Assembly: GCF_900109455.1 (NCBI RefSeq)
Contig: NZ_FOAG01000014.1
Location: 17,540-81,539, forward strand
Direction: 5' to 3'
DNA from: Roseovarius azorensis
Lineage (GTDB): Bacteria; Pseudomonadota; Alphaproteobacteria; Rhodobacterales; Rhodobacteraceae
DNA: 64,000 nt
Shown: piece by piece, positions 18,542-29,086 of the stretch
Numbering within the stretch: position 1 is the first letter of the stretch
Layout: each line of letters starts with the position of its first letter
Position numbers and translations under genes: made by a program
The notes under the pieces: model-generated
The model's input: the letters and a program-made list of their open reading frames with translations, nothing else
The model's database searches: none
Told to the model about the DNA's origin: nothing

Positions 18542-19572
18542 CACGCCTCGGCCTCTTCGCTCAGGATGCACAGTACCCGCGCCGCTTCCGGCAGGTCCAG
18601 ATGCCGCAGCGCCGCAATCCCTGCCCCGCCGGACGGCGTTGTGGCCAGCCCCCGCGCCGCCAGATCCCCCAGCACCGCCTGCGCCTCCTGATCGGTGATC
18701 GTTACAAAGGCATCCGCGTCCCGCGCCAACCCCTTCAGAGCAATCAGAGAGGGCACCTTGCAGTCGAGCCGTCCCATGACCGACACCGGCCCCGTCGTCT
18801 CGACCGGGCGGCCCGCTTGGATGCTCTCCTGCAACGCGGGCGCGCGGTCCGGCTCCACCACAATGATCTGCGGACCATCCCCCCAGACATTGCGAAACCA
18901 CGCCGCACAGGCCCCCGCCAGCCCGCCAACACCGGCCTGCAACAGGATGTGCGAGGGCCGGGTTGTCATGGCCCGCGTCACCTCTTCGGCCATCGCCAGA
19001 TAGCCCTCCATCAGCCGGTGCGGCAGTTCGAAGTATTCTGGCCAGGAACTGTCCGACAGCAATATCCAGTCGTTGTCCTGCGCCAGCCGACCCGCCGCCA
19101 CCATGCTCGCCTCGTAATCCGCGCCCGCGCGGATCACCTCCGCCCCCTTGGCATGCAGTCGCCCGGCAAAACCCTCAGGCACTGTCTCGGCAAGACAGAC
19201 CACCGCCCGCGCGCCAAAAGCCCGCGCCCCCGCCGCCACCGAAAGCCCGTGATTACCCGCGCTTGCCGTCACATAGGTCCACCCCGCCAGCGCGCGCACC
19301 ATGTCCTGCGCGCCCGTCCCGGCGGCGGCATGAGCGATCACATAGGCCGCACCAAGCGCCTTGAAACTGCCCAGCCCCATGCGCCCGCGCTCATCTTTCA
19401 CCCAGAGATCCACACCAAACCCCGGTACGCGCAGCAGCGGCGTTTCCGCCGCCGCCGGGCAGCGCGCCAGCAGGTCGCGTACCGCGCTCGCCTTGACACT
19501 CGGCCAAGGCGCACCCGCCAGCACCGCTTCGGGCAGCCCTTTGCCCCGCCAGGGATTATCTAGCCGCTGCAT
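18541..19572 (-). CDS. PLP-dependent lyase, diaminopropionate ammonia-lyase/threonine dehydratase-like
   Basis: A 343-residue fold-type II PLP enzyme. The lysine that binds PLP is in RMGLGSFKALGAAYV (about residue 73), the phosphate/substrate loop is TASAGNHGLSVAAG (about residue 105), and a glycine-rich segment ends the cofactor site (LQAGVGGLAGACAAWF). GSFKALGAAY and the overall plan point to the diaminopropionate ammonia-lyase branch, but the ASAGNHG loop is closer to threonine dehydratases, so the substrate is uncertain. I chose the ATG at 19572 with AAGGGGG upstream over a GTG at 19590. Coupled to the M24 gene downstream. Confidence 0.83.
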   Translation of the reverse strand: MQRLDNPWRGKGLPEAVLAGAPWPSVKASAVRDLLARCPAAAETPLLRVPGFGVDLWVKDERGRMGLGSFKALGAAYVIAHAAAGTGAQDMVRALAGWTYVTASAGNHGLSVAAGARAFGARAVVCLAETVPEGFAGRLHAKGAEVIRAGADYEASMVAAGRLAQDNDWILLSDSSWPEYFELPHRLMEGYLAMAEEVTRAMTTRPSHILLQAGVGGLAGACAAWFRNVWGDGPQIIVVEPDRAPALQESIQAGRPVETTGPVSVMGRLDCKVPSLIALKGLARDADAFVTITDQEAQAVLGDLAARGLATTPSGGAGIAALRHLDLPEAARVLCILSEEAEA

Positions 19573-19756
19573 CTCATCCCCCTTTTTCACACAGGCAAGG
19601 CGATATCCGTCCTGAGGTCAAGCCGTCCCTGTTTCTTCTTGGCAAAAATACCCATATCCCGCATCCGCCACTCGCACTGCCCGCAAGGCCCCTTCCCCCC
19701 GCCGCAACCATGCTTTAAAGACGCGCGCATCCACAGCCTTGAAGGATCGTCGCGCC

Positions 19757-21922
19757 ATGCAGGAACCGTCCATCACGCCAGAGCTGATCGCGGCCCACGG
19801 CCTCAAGCCCGATGAATACGCACGCATTCTCGACATCATCGGACGCGAGCCGACCTTCACCGAGCTTGGCATCTTCTCGGCCATGTGGAACGAACATTGC
19901 TCCTACAAGTCCTCGAAGAAATGGCTGCGCACCCTGCCCACCACCGGGCCGCAGGTGATATGCGGGCCAGGTGAAAACGCGGGAGTCGTCGACATCGGCG
20001 ACGGGCAAGCCGTGGTTTTCAAGATGGAGAGCCACAACCATCCCTCCTATATCGAGCCCTATCAGGGTGCGGCCACCGGCGTGGGCGGCATCCTGCGCGA
20101 TGTGTTCACAATGGGCGCACGCCCCATAGCCGCGATGAACGCGCTCAGCTTCGGTGCGCTTGATCACCCTAAAACCCGCCGCCTCGTGCATGGCGTGGTC
20201 GAGGGCATCGGTGGCTATGGCAACTGCTTTGGCGTACCGACCGTGGGTGGCGAAGTGCGGTTCGATCCGGCCTATAACGGCAACTGCCTCGTCAACGCCT
20301 TTGCCGCAGGCCTGGCCGATGCCGACAAGATATTCTATTCCGCCGCCTCCGGTGTCGGCATGCCGGTGGTCTATCTCGGTGCCAAGACGGGGCGCGACGG
20401 TGTCGGCGGCGCGACCATGGCCTCGGCCGAATTCGACGAAACCATCGAGGAGAAGCGTCCCACAGTGCAGGTCGGCGATCCATTCACCGAAAAGCGCCTG
20501 ATGGAGGCCTGTCTGGAACTGATGACCACCGGCGCGGTCATTTCCATTCAGGACATGGGGGCCGCCGGCCTGACCTGTTCGGCAGTGGAAATGGGCGACA
20601 AGGGCGGGCTTGGTGTCAAGCTGCAACTCGACGCCGTTCCACAGCGCGAAGAGGGCATGACCGCCTACGAGATGATGCTCTCGGAATCCCAGGAACGCAT
20701 GCTCATGGTCCTGCGCCCCGAACTTGAGGCCGAGGCGCGCGCGGTGTTCGAAAAATGGGATCTCGATTTTGCCATCGTTGGCGAGACCATCGCCGAGGAC
20801 CGCTTTCTCATCCTGCATGGCAATGACGTCAAGGCCGACCTGCCCCTCGCCACACTATCGGGATCGGCCCCGGAATACGACCGGCCTTGGGCGGAAACCC
20901 CACCGCCTGCGCCGCTTGACTCCGCCTCGGTGCCCTCGGTCGATCCGATCGACGGGCTTCGGGCGCTGATCGGGTCGGCCAACTACTGCTCGCGCGAATG
21001 GGTCTATCAGCAATACGACACCATGGTCATGGCCGATACCGTCCGCACGCCAGGACAGGGCGCGGGGCTGATCCGCGTGCACGGCACCGATAAGATGCTG
21101 GCCTTCACCTCCGATGTGACCCCTCGCTACGTCAGGGCCAACCCCTTTGAGGGCGGCAAACAGGCGGTTGCCGAGGCGTATCGCAACCTTACAGCACTTG
21201 GCGCGTTGCCGCTCGCCACCACTGACAACCTAAATTTCGGCAATCCTGAAAAGCCTGAAATCATGGGGCAATTCGTCGGCGCGATCAAAGGCATCGGTCA
21301 GGCCGTCGCGGCCCTGGACATGCCCATCGTCTCGGGCAACGTCTCGCTCTACAACGAGACCGATGGTGCGGCGATCCTGCCCACCCCCACCATCGGCGCG
21401 GTAGGTCTGATCCGCGACCCCGCCACGGCGATCACCGGGCAGGCGCGCGAGGGGCATGTGGCGCTGGTCCTGGGTGAAACCCGTGGCCATCTCGGACAAT
21501 CGGCGCTGCTGGCAGAGGTATTCAACCGCACTGAGGGCGACGCACCTACGGTCGATCTCGAGGCCGAGAAACGTCACGGCGATTTCATCCGCGCAAATCA
21601 CGCGCTGATCCGCGCCTGCACCGACCTTTCCGATGGCGGGCTAGCGTTGGCGGCCTTCGAGATGGCAGAGGCGGCGGGCATCGGCGTTCACCTTGATGCC
21701 GACGATACCGCCACGCTTTTTGGCGAGGATCAGGCGCGCTATCTCATCGCCTGCAATTTCGATCAGGCCGAGGCGTTGATGATCGCTGCCGGACAGGCGG
21801 GTGTGTCGCTCAGCTGTGTGGGCCGGTTTACCGGCGACATAGTCCGCATGGGCCGCTCCGAAGCCCCGCTCGCCGAGTTGTCTGACATCTTTCGCAGCAC
21901 ATTTGACATGATCTTTGGTTGA
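19757..21922 (+). CDS. purL: Phosphoribosylformylglycinamidine synthase subunit PurL
   Basis: Fourth step of purine synthesis: ATP-dependent amidation of FGAR to FGAM. At 721 residues this is the small PurL that works with separate PurS and PurQ subunits, neither of which is in the window. The N-terminus has [21 protein letters not shown] with the active-site histidine; [25 protein letters not shown] and [16 protein letters not shown] are ATP/substrate loops; the second AIRS half begins near residue 410. The start at 19757 follows AAGGAT with 8-base spacing. Its end converges on hflX. Confidence 0.97.
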   Translation: MQEPSITPELIAAHGLKPDEYARILDIIGREPTFTELGIFSAMWNEHCSYKSSKKWLRTLPTTGPQVICGPGENAGVVDIGDGQAVVFKMESHNHPSYIEPYQGAATGVGGILRDVFTMGARPIAAMNALSFGALDHPKTRRLVHGVVEGIGGYGNCFGVPTVGGEVRFDPAYNGNCLVNAFAAGLADADKIFYSAASGVGMPVVYLGAKTGRDGVGGATMASAEFDETIEEKRPTVQVGDPFTEKRLMEACLELMTTGAVISIQDMGAAGLTCSAVEMGDKGGLGVKLQLDAVPQREEGMTAYEMMLSESQERMLMVLRPELEAEARAVFEKWDLDFAIVGETIAEDRFLILHGNDVKADLPLATLSGSAPEYDRPWAETPPPAPLDSASVPSVDPIDGLRALIGSANYCSREWVYQQYDTMVMADTVRTPGQGAGLIRVHGTDKMLAFTSDVTPRYVRANPFEGGKQAVAEAYRNLTALGALPLATTDNLNFGNPEKPEIMGQFVGAIKGIGQAVAALDMPIVSGNVSLYNETDGAAILPTPTIGAVGLIRDPATAITGQAREGHVALVLGETRGHLGQSALLAEVFNRTEGDAPTVDLEAEKRHGDFIRANHALIRACTDLSDGGLALAAFEMAEAAGIGVHLDADDTATLFGEDQARYLIACNFDQAEALMIAAGQAGVSLSCVGRFTGDIVRMGRSEAPLAELSDIFRSTFDMIFG

Positions 21923-22030
21923 AGAACAGATACGCTCTTGTGATCTGGAACGGATATCTGGGCCCCGGTGATAGGTTGCACGATCACCAAACCCTCGTCA
22001 GACGCTGCGATTGCCAGACCGCGCACCCCG

Positions 22031-23308
22031 TCACAGTTCGTGAAACTGCGCCTCCTGCCGGGTGGACCAGCGCACGGTAATCTCAAACCCTTCGCTGGTC
22101 TGACGTTCTGTTTCGACGAGATCCTTTTCGAACAGCCAAGCCCGCTTGCGCCCCTCGTCAAAGCCAAGGCGCAGTTGGCTCTCGTGGGTTACGTCGGCGA
22201 GTGCACGGGTGATCGCGGCCACCAGATCACTGATACCCTGCCCGGTGACCGCCGAGACCGCCAGCACATTACCCTGGCGCGCGGCCTGCGTCACGGCCGC
22301 GATGCGGGTCTCTTCATCCAGCCGGTCGATCTTGTTCCAGACCTCGATCCGGGGCACCGTGTCCCTGACCCCCAGCTTGCCCAGAATCGCCGCCACATCC
22401 GCCGCCTGCGCGCGGCTTTCGGGGTGGGCGATGTCGCGCACATGGCAGATCAGATCGGCCTCCAGCACCTCTTCCAGCGTGGCGCGGAACGCAGCCACCA
22501 GTTCGGTTGGCAGATCGCTGATAAAACCCACCGTGTCGCTCAGGATCACCTCGGGCCCGCCATCCGGCAGGTGCACCCGCCGCATGGTCGGGTCAAGCGT
22601 GGCAAAAAGCATGTCTTTTGCCAGAACTTCGGCCCCTGTAAGGCGGTTGAACAGAGTGGACTTGCCAGCGTTGGTATAACCCACCAGCGCCACGATCGGA
22701 AAGGGCACCTTGGCGCGGGCGGCGCGGTGCAGGCCACGGGTGCGCGCCACCTTGTCCAGCTGTCGACGCAGGCGCACCAGTTGCGTGTCGATCGCCCGCC
22801 GGTCCGCCTCGATCTGAGTCTCGCCGGGACCGCCGACAAAGCCAAGGCCGCCGCGCTGCCGCTCAAGGTGGGTCCAGGCCCGCACCAGCCGGGTGCGCTG
22901 ATAGCTCAGCGCCGCCATTTCCACCTGCAGCACACCTTCGCGGGTGGCGGCGCGGTCGCTGAAGATTTCGAGGATCAACCCGGTGCGGTCGAGCAGCTTG
23001 ACACCCCATTCCTTTTCCAGGTTGCGCTGCTGCACCGGGCTGACGGGTCCGTCGATCAGCACCAGATCCGCCTCCGATGCGGTGATCGCCTGCCCCAGGT
23101 CCGCCAGCTTGCCCCGGCCCAGAAGCCGCCCGGCGTCGGGTTTGCGCAGGCGCACGACCGCTGACCCCACCACCTCCAGATCCGGCAGGGCATGGGCAAG
23201 CGCCACAGCCTCTTCCAGCGCCAGCGCCGGATCGCGGAGCCTGCCGGCCCCGGCAATGTCAGGATGTATGACCCAGGCCCGTGTGCGCGGGCGCGCGGTA
23301 TCGCTCAA
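22031..23308 (-). CDS. hflX: GTPase HflX
   Basis: Ribosome-associated GTPase that rescues or splits stalled ribosomes under stress. The 425-residue protein has an N-terminal glycine-rich nucleotide-binding-like region with [14 protein letters not shown], a helical segment ending in [19 protein letters not shown], and a Ras-like G domain: G1 [16 protein letters not shown] (about residue 205), DPTMRR, G3 SDTVGFI, and G4 WNKID. The start appears to be a TTG at 23308 overlapping the hfq stop; no better start is visible because the N-terminal region must be retained. The hfq-hflX pairing is widely conserved. Confidence 0.95.
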   Translation of the reverse strand: MSDTARPRTRAWVIHPDIAGAGRLRDPALALEEAVALAHALPDLEVVGSAVVRLRKPDAGRLLGRGKLADLGQAITASEADLVLIDGPVSPVQQRNLEKEWGVKLLDRTGLILEIFSDRAATREGVLQVEMAALSYQRTRLVRAWTHLERQRGGLGFVGGPGETQIEADRRAIDTQLVRLRRQLDKVARTRGLHRAARAKVPFPIVALVGYTNAGKSTLFNRLTGAEVLAKDMLFATLDPTMRRVHLPDGGPEVILSDTVGFISDLPTELVAAFRATLEEVLEADLICHVRDIAHPESRAQAADVAAILGKLGVRDTVPRIEVWNKIDRLDEETRIAAVTQAARQGNVLAVSAVTGQGISDLVAAITRALADVTHESQLRLGFDEGRKRAWLFEKDLVETERQTSEGFEITVRWSTRQEAQFHEL

Positions 23309-23544
23309 GTCGCCTCGTCACCGTCATATAGATTCACCGGCTGCGACGGCATGATCGTCGAAATCGCATGTTTGTAGACCAGTTGCGATTGCCCGTCGCG
23401 GCGCAGCAGGATGCAGAAATTGTCGAACCAGGTGATGACACCCTGCAACTTGACCCCGTTGATCAGAAATATCGTGACCGGGATCTTGGTCTTGCGTACC
23501 TGATTGAGAAATGCGTCCTGCAAATTTTGTCGATCAGAAGCCAT
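23305..23544 (-). CDS. hfq: RNA chaperone Hfq
   Basis: A 79-residue Sm-like hexamer-forming protein that pairs small RNAs with their targets. The Sm1 motif is [20 protein letters not shown] and the Sm2 motif is [10 protein letters not shown]. The N-terminus [23 protein letters not shown] is typical. I chose the ATG at 23544, with AGGAAG upstream, over an in-frame extension to 23625. The stop overlaps the hflX start. The intercistronic space upstream towards trkH (145 bp) is large enough for its own promoter. Confidence 0.97.
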   Translation of the reverse strand: MASDRQNLQDAFLNQVRKTKIPVTIFLINGVKLQGVITWFDNFCILLRRDGQSQLVYKHAISTIMPSQPVNLYDGDEAT

Positions 23545-23689
23545 GCGTCTTCCTGCCTTTTTTCTTGCCTGCGCCGCGCATCGGCGCTCAGGGTCGGTAA
23601 TCGAGCGTGAGTATGTCCTGCCCACGCGCGAGTTTCCAGCCCAAAAATGAAATCATTCCAAGGCTCAGGACGTGGCGGAGCGACCTCGG

Positions 23690-25210
23690 TTAATCGCGCC
23701 AGAATGCAGGATTCAGAAGTGCGATGAGCGCCAGCGTTTCCAGCCGTCCCAGCACCATCGCCCCAGCGAAGACGATCTTGGCCCCCGCGCTCAGTTCGAT
23801 CAGCCGGATCGGCACATCGCTTGCGGTCTGCACCAGTGGCCCGGTGGTCGACAGACCCGATATGGCAAGGATCAGCGCGGACTCGAACCCCTGCCCGAAT
23901 AGCGCCAGAAGTGCCGCTACAACCGTTAGTGACATCGCAAACAGCATGAAGAATATCCATGCGATATAGGCCCCCTGTCGCCGGATCCGCCGACCCAGAC
24001 CGGTGTCGCGCCCGACCGAGGACGGATGCACCAACCGCTCGACCTCGCGCCGACCGTGCAGATAGAGCGCATAGACCCGCAACAGCTTGACCCCGCCCGC
24101 CGTGGTCGCAACCCCGCCGCCCACCAGCGATAGGCCCAAAAGGATCAGGCCCGGCGTGCCCAGCCCGGACCAGTCGCGCGCCGCCTGCCAGTCAGCGCTC
24201 TGGAACCCGGTGGTCGACAGGAACGACAGCGCGGTAAACAGCCCCCCCCACAGCGACCGCAACGCCAAGCCAAGATTTTCAATCTCGTCGACGTCGAAGG
24301 CCGCGATCCAGTGGCGCAGGAACAGCACCAGCGGCACCCCGGTGATCAGGATCATGCCCAGCCGGAATTCAGGATCGTGGATCACACCGGCCCGTGCCGT
24401 GGTGATCGTGTCCGACGAGAACGTGAGTCGAGACAGAGCAAAGAATAGGAAGAGAAAGATAGCGAACTCTCCGGCAAAGCCCGCCGCCCCGTTCTGCACC
24501 CCGCCGATCGAGGAAATGCCGCTTGTGGCCATGGTGGACATCGCATGCACCAGCGCCACAAAGGCGCGCTCGCCGCCGATCATCAGGATGATCCAGAGGG
24601 CCCCGGTCAGTCCTATGTAGACAGGCCCGAGCGTGGCCGTGGCCTGTGCCAGCCGCCGCGCCGGATTGGCACGCTCGAATCGACCCTGCAGCGTGTCATC
24701 CTGCCCCGGCTCGGCCCGCGCCGTCACCTCGAACCCGCCAAGGCTCAGCGGAGCCAGCACCGCCGAGGCCGAGATCCAGAGTAGCAGCCCGCCGCCCCAG
24801 CCCACCAGCGCCCGCCACAGATGCAGGCTGTCCGCGATCCGGCCCGGCGCGCCAAACAGTGTGGCCCCGGTGGTGGTGAAGCTCGACACCATCTCAAACC
24901 AGGCATTCAGAAAGGTGGTGTTGCCAACCCCCTCATAAAAAGGAATCGCCAGATAGAATGGCAGGAACGCATAGGCCAGCAACAGCGAAAAAAGGTTCTG
25001 CGTATCGCTGGCAGCCCGCCGGTTTGGCCCGGACATCGCCAACCCGATCACCAGCATCAGCGCCAGACCCAGGATGCCGCAATAGAAAAACGGTCGCGCC
25101 ACGCTGGTGTCATCGCGCATCAGGGCGTCGATGGCGGGCAGGAACATCAGCAGCGCCGCCATTCCGGCGAGGACCAGGATCAGGGGAAAGCTGAGCAGCC
25201 GCGCGGTCAT
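23690..25210 (-). CDS. trkH: Trk potassium uptake system membrane protein TrkH
   Basis: Potassium-translocating subunit, 506 residues. Selectivity-filter-like loops are seen as SSFTTTGATLFGAPG (about residue 110), AMSTMATSGISSIGG (about 225), ALSFLSTTGFQSADW (about 315) and AISGLSTTGPLVQ (about 435), one per repeat of the four M1-P-M2 units. Hydrophobic helices fill the rest. The start at 25210 lies four bases behind the trkA stop, so the two are co-translated. TrkA gates the channel on the cytoplasmic face. Confidence 0.94.
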   Translation of the reverse strand: MTARLLSFPLILVLAGMAALLMFLPAIDALMRDDTSVARPFFYCGILGLALMLVIGLAMSGPNRRAASDTQNLFSLLLAYAFLPFYLAIPFYEGVGNTTFLNAWFEMVSSFTTTGATLFGAPGRIADSLHLWRALVGWGGGLLLWISASAVLAPLSLGGFEVTARAEPGQDDTLQGRFERANPARRLAQATATLGPVYIGLTGALWIILMIGGERAFVALVHAMSTMATSGISSIGGVQNGAAGFAGEFAIFLFLFFALSRLTFSSDTITTARAGVIHDPEFRLGMILITGVPLVLFLRHWIAAFDVDEIENLGLALRSLWGGLFTALSFLSTTGFQSADWQAARDWSGLGTPGLILLGLSLVGGGVATTAGGVKLLRVYALYLHGRREVERLVHPSSVGRDTGLGRRIRRQGAYIAWIFFMLFAMSLTVVAALLALFGQGFESALILAISGLSTTGPLVQTASDVPIRLIELSAGAKIVFAGAMVLGRLETLALIALLNPAFWRD

Positions 25211-25214
25211 CGGA

Positions 25215-26594
25215 TCAGAAAAAGTCGATCGAGACCTGCAACAGCTGCTCGACCGCTGCCACATCCGCCGCAAGCGCAAAGATCACGACCACATCACCCG
25301 CCTCGATCCGCAATCCGCCTGCGGGCTTGACGATCTTGCCGCCTTTTCGGACACCGCCGACCAGCACACCTTCGGGAAAGTCGATATCGCGCAGCACCGC
25401 CCCGGCGATGGACGAGGTCGACATCACCTCGGCCTCGATCACCTCGGCCTCGGCGTCGCCTATGGAATAGACCCCACGCACCTTGCCGTGCCGGATATGG
25501 CGCAGGATAGAACTGACGGTGGTGGCGCGCGGGTTGATATATGCGTCGATCCCCAGAGGTTCCAGCAAGGGCACCATGGTGGGATCGTTGATCAGCGAAA
25601 TGGCAAAGGGACAGCCTTCGGACTTGGCGCGCACGGCCGCCAGCATGTTGGTCTTGTCGTCATCGGTGACTGCCAGCACCGCGTCGGCGCGGGCAATTCC
25701 CGCCTCGGTGAGCAGCGCGGCGCTCAACCCGTCGCCATTCAGCACAATGGTGCGCTCAAGTGCATCCGCCGCTCGTTCGGCCTGCGCGCGACTCTTTTCG
25801 ATCATCTTGGCGCGAATCCGCCCGCCGGGTCGGGTTTCCAGCGCCTGCGCCACCGCAAGACCGATATTGCCACCGCCGATGATGACCACGCGCTCCTGTT
25901 TCTTCTGCGACTTGCCAAACACCTCCAGCGTGCGCGGCACATCCTCGACCGGCGCAAAGAGATAGCATTCGTCGCCCTCAAAAAGCTGATCGCCCGCCTC
26001 GGGCGCAAACAGACGCCCCTCGCGGCGTACCGCCAGAACCACCACCCGTAGGGTCGAGAAAAGATCATTCAACTGCCGCAGCGGCGTGTTGAGCACCGGA
26101 CAGTCCTCTTCCAACCGCAGTCCCATCAGCTGCGCGGTGCCGCCCATGAACATCTCGGTGTCAAAGGCCGCCGGGGCCGCCAGACGTTGCAACGCGGCCT
26201 GCGCCACCTCGCGCTCGGGACTGATCACCACGTCGATCGGCACATGATCGCGCCGATAGAGATCGGAATAGATCGCATCCAGATAGGACTGACTGCGCAG
26301 GCGCGCGATCTTACGGCTGATGCCGAAGACCGAATGCGCCACCTGACAGGTCACCATGTTCACCTCGTCGGAATGGGTGGCGGCGATGATCATGTCGGCG
26401 TCGCGCGCGCCCGCGCGCTCCAGAACATCGGGATAAGAGGCAAAGCCGGTGATGCCCTGAACGTCTAGCGTATCGCTGGCGCGGCGCACCAGATCGGGGT
26501 TGTTGTCGACAACCGTAACGTCGTTCCTTTCCCCCGACAGATGCCGTGCGATCTGCCAGCCCACCTGACCGGCGCCGCAGATGATGACCTTCAT
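25215..26594 (-). CDS. trkA: Trk system potassium transporter TrkA
   Basis: Cytoplasmic NAD-binding regulator of TrkH. The 459-residue protein has two RCK units: the first Rossmann motif is MKVIICGAGQVGWQIARHL at the N-terminus, the second is VVIIGGGNIGLAVAQAL near residue 235; each is followed by a TrkA-C domain (FSTLRVVVLAVRREGRLFAP; VLVGGVRKGGKIVKPAGG). The start at 26594 begins directly at the nucleotide-binding motif. In many Rhodobacterales it follows ntrX; here a lipoprotein gene on the other strand lies between. Confidence 0.96.
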   Translation of the reverse strand: MKVIICGAGQVGWQIARHLSGERNDVTVVDNNPDLVRRASDTLDVQGITGFASYPDVLERAGARDADMIIAATHSDEVNMVTCQVAHSVFGISRKIARLRSQSYLDAIYSDLYRRDHVPIDVVISPEREVAQAALQRLAAPAAFDTEMFMGGTAQLMGLRLEEDCPVLNTPLRQLNDLFSTLRVVVLAVRREGRLFAPEAGDQLFEGDECYLFAPVEDVPRTLEVFGKSQKKQERVVIIGGGNIGLAVAQALETRPGGRIRAKMIEKSRAQAERAADALERTIVLNGDGLSAALLTEAGIARADAVLAVTDDDKTNMLAAVRAKSEGCPFAISLINDPTMVPLLEPLGIDAYINPRATTVSSILRHIRHGKVRGVYSIGDAEAEVIEAEVMSTSSIAGAVLRDIDFPEGVLVGGVRKGGKIVKPAGGLRIEAGDVVVIFALAADVAAVEQLLQVSIDFF

Positions 26595-26692
26595 GCTTCT
26601 TGCCTCATCCTGTCTGAGGCTGTTGCATGACAGATGGCCCAACCCTGGTCAATTGCTTTGTCCTGACCGCGACCAGCTTCTATACTGCCGCC

Positions 26693-27163
26693 ATGCAACT
26701 GCTGAAACATGGCCCCGCCGTCCTTCTTGCCGCGCTCACCGCCTGCGCGCCGCCTGCGCTCTATTACAAGCCCGGCGCCAGCCCTGCGCAGGTCGAGAGC
26801 AACCTCACCAACTGCGCAGTGGCGGCGTTGGACCGGGTACCGCGCGATATACGCACACGGTTCATCCCGGCGCAGTATTCGACCCGGACCTATTGCAACA
26901 GCTATGGTCGCTGTTATCCCAGAACCTACCTCGTCCAGCCGGCGCGCACCGAGAGTTATGACGCCAACGCAGCCCTGCGTGGCCGAGTCACCGAGCAGTG
27001 TATGGCCGAGGCGGGCTATCGCCCGGTCTCGCTACCGCAATGCGACCCCGCCGAGGTGCGGCTGTCCGCCCTGCCCGCCGATCCGGCGCAGCCGCCTCTT
27101 GGCCCCGGCAGCTGCGCGCTGCGCCTGGCCTCGGGCAAGTGGCGGATCGTGACGCCGCAGTAG
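26693..27163 (+). CDS. Putative lipoprotein of unknown function
   Basis: A 156-residue product with an N-terminal hydrophobic signal ending in the lipobox LTAC (residues 15-18), so the mature protein would be lipid-anchored at cysteine 18. The rest contains tyrosine- and cysteine-containing segments (STRTYCNSYGRCYPRTYLV) and a C-terminus ending SGKWRIVTPQ, and six cysteines are visible after the lipobox cysteine, some perhaps in disulfides. I recognise no named family. The ATG at 26693 was preferred over an upstream frame opening at 26627 because the signal peptide starts there. It is alone on the plus strand between leftward ntrX and trkA. Confidence 0.7.
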   Translation: MQLLKHGPAVLLAALTACAPPALYYKPGASPAQVESNLTNCAVAALDRVPRDIRTRFIPAQYSTRTYCNSYGRCYPRTYLVQPARTESYDANAALRGRVTEQCMAEAGYRPVSLPQCDPAEVRLSALPADPAQPPLGPGSCALRLASGKWRIVTPQ

Positions 27164-27669
27164 CACGGTTCCAAAGTCGTTTTCGCCCTCCCGGACCGGG
27201 GATGTCCGCATATAATAGCGGCTATGCAGCGACTCCGGTTGCAAATTGTGATTGTGTGATTGCCTCAGGCCATGTTGGTCAACAATGCGGACCTTTTGCC
27301 CGCCGTTTTCAATCCCCCCTGATGAAAGGCCCTTGCCAGTAGTGAAATCTCTCGACTCCACCGCCTCGTTTTCCCAACTTTATGACGATCCTCGTGTTGT
27401 CCTGGCCGTCCTCAGATGCTGCTCAATGAGAAATGCCGCGACCGAACTTGGCCACTTTCATCGCTCCAGCCCGACCCCGAAGCACGATCTCAAAATCGGC
27501 CGCCGCCCACTGTGCTGTCGCATATGCTGATTCCCGCTCTGCCCGGCCTGGCGCAGACTGCGTTCTGGCTCGTGCTGGGAATCGCAGCCGTGTCGTGGCG
27601 CTGACCGACAGTGGCAAATGGCGACTGCACCCCGGTGACTGGCGGCTCCGCCACTGCGTATGAGTGCGC
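27164..27669. other. About 500 bp without a convincing gene between the lipoprotein gene and ntrX
   Basis: No RNA gene, strong terminator or long conserved frame is visible. A short plus-strand frame at 27433-27663 (76 codons) contains two cysteines and ends with ALTDSGKWRL, which shares SGKWR with the end of the preceding lipoprotein, but it lacks a signal peptide and a ribosome binding site. It could be a decayed duplicate or chance. The base composition is more mixed than in the neighbouring genes. Confidence 0.4.
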
Positions 27670-29079
27670 TCAGTCCGCCGCCTCGCTCTCCATTTCATCC
27701 TCGCCGGACCGGCCGTTCCTGACGCCGCTCATCACCGCCAGCGATTTCAGCTTGCGATGCAGCGCGCTGCGTTCCATGCCGACAAATTCCGCCGTGCGGC
27801 TGATATTGCCGCCGAAGCGGTTGATCTGGGTCAGCAGATACTCACGCTCGAACGCCTCGCGCGCCTCGCGCAGCGGCATGGTGGCAATCGCACCCGACAA
27901 CACTACGCGCCCCTCGTCCACACCGCCGCCGGCCTCGCCGGGCAGGTCGCGCACGGCAATGGGACCGGTCTCGTCGCCCAGGATCAGCGCCCGCTCGATC
28001 ACGTTGCGCAACTGCCGTACATTGCCAGGCCAGCGCATGGTCTGCAACAGTGCCGCCGCCTCTTCGCTCAGATCACGCAGCGGCAGACCCTGGGTCTTGT
28101 GGAACATCTCGATGAAATGCGCGGCGAGCGCCGGAATGTCCTCGCGCCGCTCCTCAAGGCTGGGCACCGCGATCGGGACCACGTTCAGCCGGTGATAGAG
28201 TTCGCTGCGAAAACGCTCGGCGGCGATCTCGGCCTCGAGATTACGGCTGGTCGAGGACAGCACCCGCAGGTCGACCTTGACCTTTTCGTTGCCGCCCACC
28301 CTGAGGAATGTCTGATCCACCAGCACCCGCAGGATCTTGGACTGCGTGCCGGGTGGCATGTCCGCCACCTCGTCGAAATAGATCACCCCGCCATTGGCCT
28401 CTTCGAGCAGCCCGGGTGTCACGCCACTATCCGCGCTTTCGCGGCCAAACAGCACCTCTTCCATCCGGTCCGCCTCTATCGAGGCGCAGCCGACGCAGAC
28501 AAATGGTGCATTGGACCTTAGCGAATTGGCATGGATATAGCGTGCCGCCAGTTCCTTGCCCGAACCGGCAGGCCCGGTGAGCAGCACCCGGCCATTGGAT
28601 TTCGTCACCTTGTCGAGCTGGCTCACCAGCGCGCGGAACGCCGCCGAACCGCCCAACATCTCCGAGGGCGCCGTCTCGCGCCGCCGCAGCGCCTGGTTCT
28701 CGCGGCGCAGGCGGCTGGTTTCCATACCGCGCCGGATCACCACCATCAGCTGGTCGATATTGAAAGGCTTTTCGATGAAATCATAGGCGCCCTGCTTGAT
28801 CGCGGCCACCGCGATCTCGATATTGCCATGACCCGAGATGATCACCACCGGCACATCCGGATAGTCGCGCTTGACCGTCTTCAGGATGTCAATCCCGTCC
28901 ATGTTGCTGTCCTTGAGCCAGATGTCGAGGATCAGCAGACCCGGCTGCTCGGTGGCAATCGCAGACATCGCCTCATCGGAATTTCCGGCCAAGCGGGTGC
29001 TGTAACCCTCGTCCTTCAGGATATCCGAGATCAGTTCGCGGATATCGCGCTCATCATCGACAATCAGAATATCACTCAT
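27670..29079 (-). CDS. ntrX: Nitrogen/redox response regulator NtrX
   Basis: A 469-residue response regulator partnered with NtrY. Receiver domain residues 1-120 (ILIVDDERDIRELI; phosphorylatable aspartate in LLILDIWLKD; lysine in FIEKPF), AAA+ domain with Walker A LLTGPAGSGKELAA (about residue 165) and Walker B VIYFDEVADMP, and a C-terminal Fis-type helix-turn-helix (NISRTAEFVGMERSALHRKLKSL). Where sigma-54 activators have GAFTGA the sequence reads DSGVTPGLLEEANGG, so the loop is missing. NtrX homologues in this group are thought to act with sigma-70 type polymerase or as repressors. It is 7 bp behind ntrY. Confidence 0.94.
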   Translation of the reverse strand: MSDILIVDDERDIRELISDILKDEGYSTRLAGNSDEAMSAIATEQPGLLILDIWLKDSNMDGIDILKTVKRDYPDVPVVIISGHGNIEIAVAAIKQGAYDFIEKPFNIDQLMVVIRRGMETSRLRRENQALRRRETAPSEMLGGSAAFRALVSQLDKVTKSNGRVLLTGPAGSGKELAARYIHANSLRSNAPFVCVGCASIEADRMEEVLFGRESADSGVTPGLLEEANGGVIYFDEVADMPPGTQSKILRVLVDQTFLRVGGNEKVKVDLRVLSSTSRNLEAEIAAERFRSELYHRLNVVPIAVPSLEERREDIPALAAHFIEMFHKTQGLPLRDLSEEAAALLQTMRWPGNVRQLRNVIERALILGDETGPIAVRDLPGEAGGGVDEGRVVLSGAIATMPLREAREAFEREYLLTQINRFGGNISRTAEFVGMERSALHRKLKSLAVMSGVRNGRSGEDEMESEAAD

Positions 29080-29086
29080 TGGTTCC

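Noticed and set aside
27433..27663. A 76-codon plus frame ending in RLRHCV
   Set aside because: Only a five-residue match to the lipoprotein and no translation signals; kept as a comment, not as a gene.
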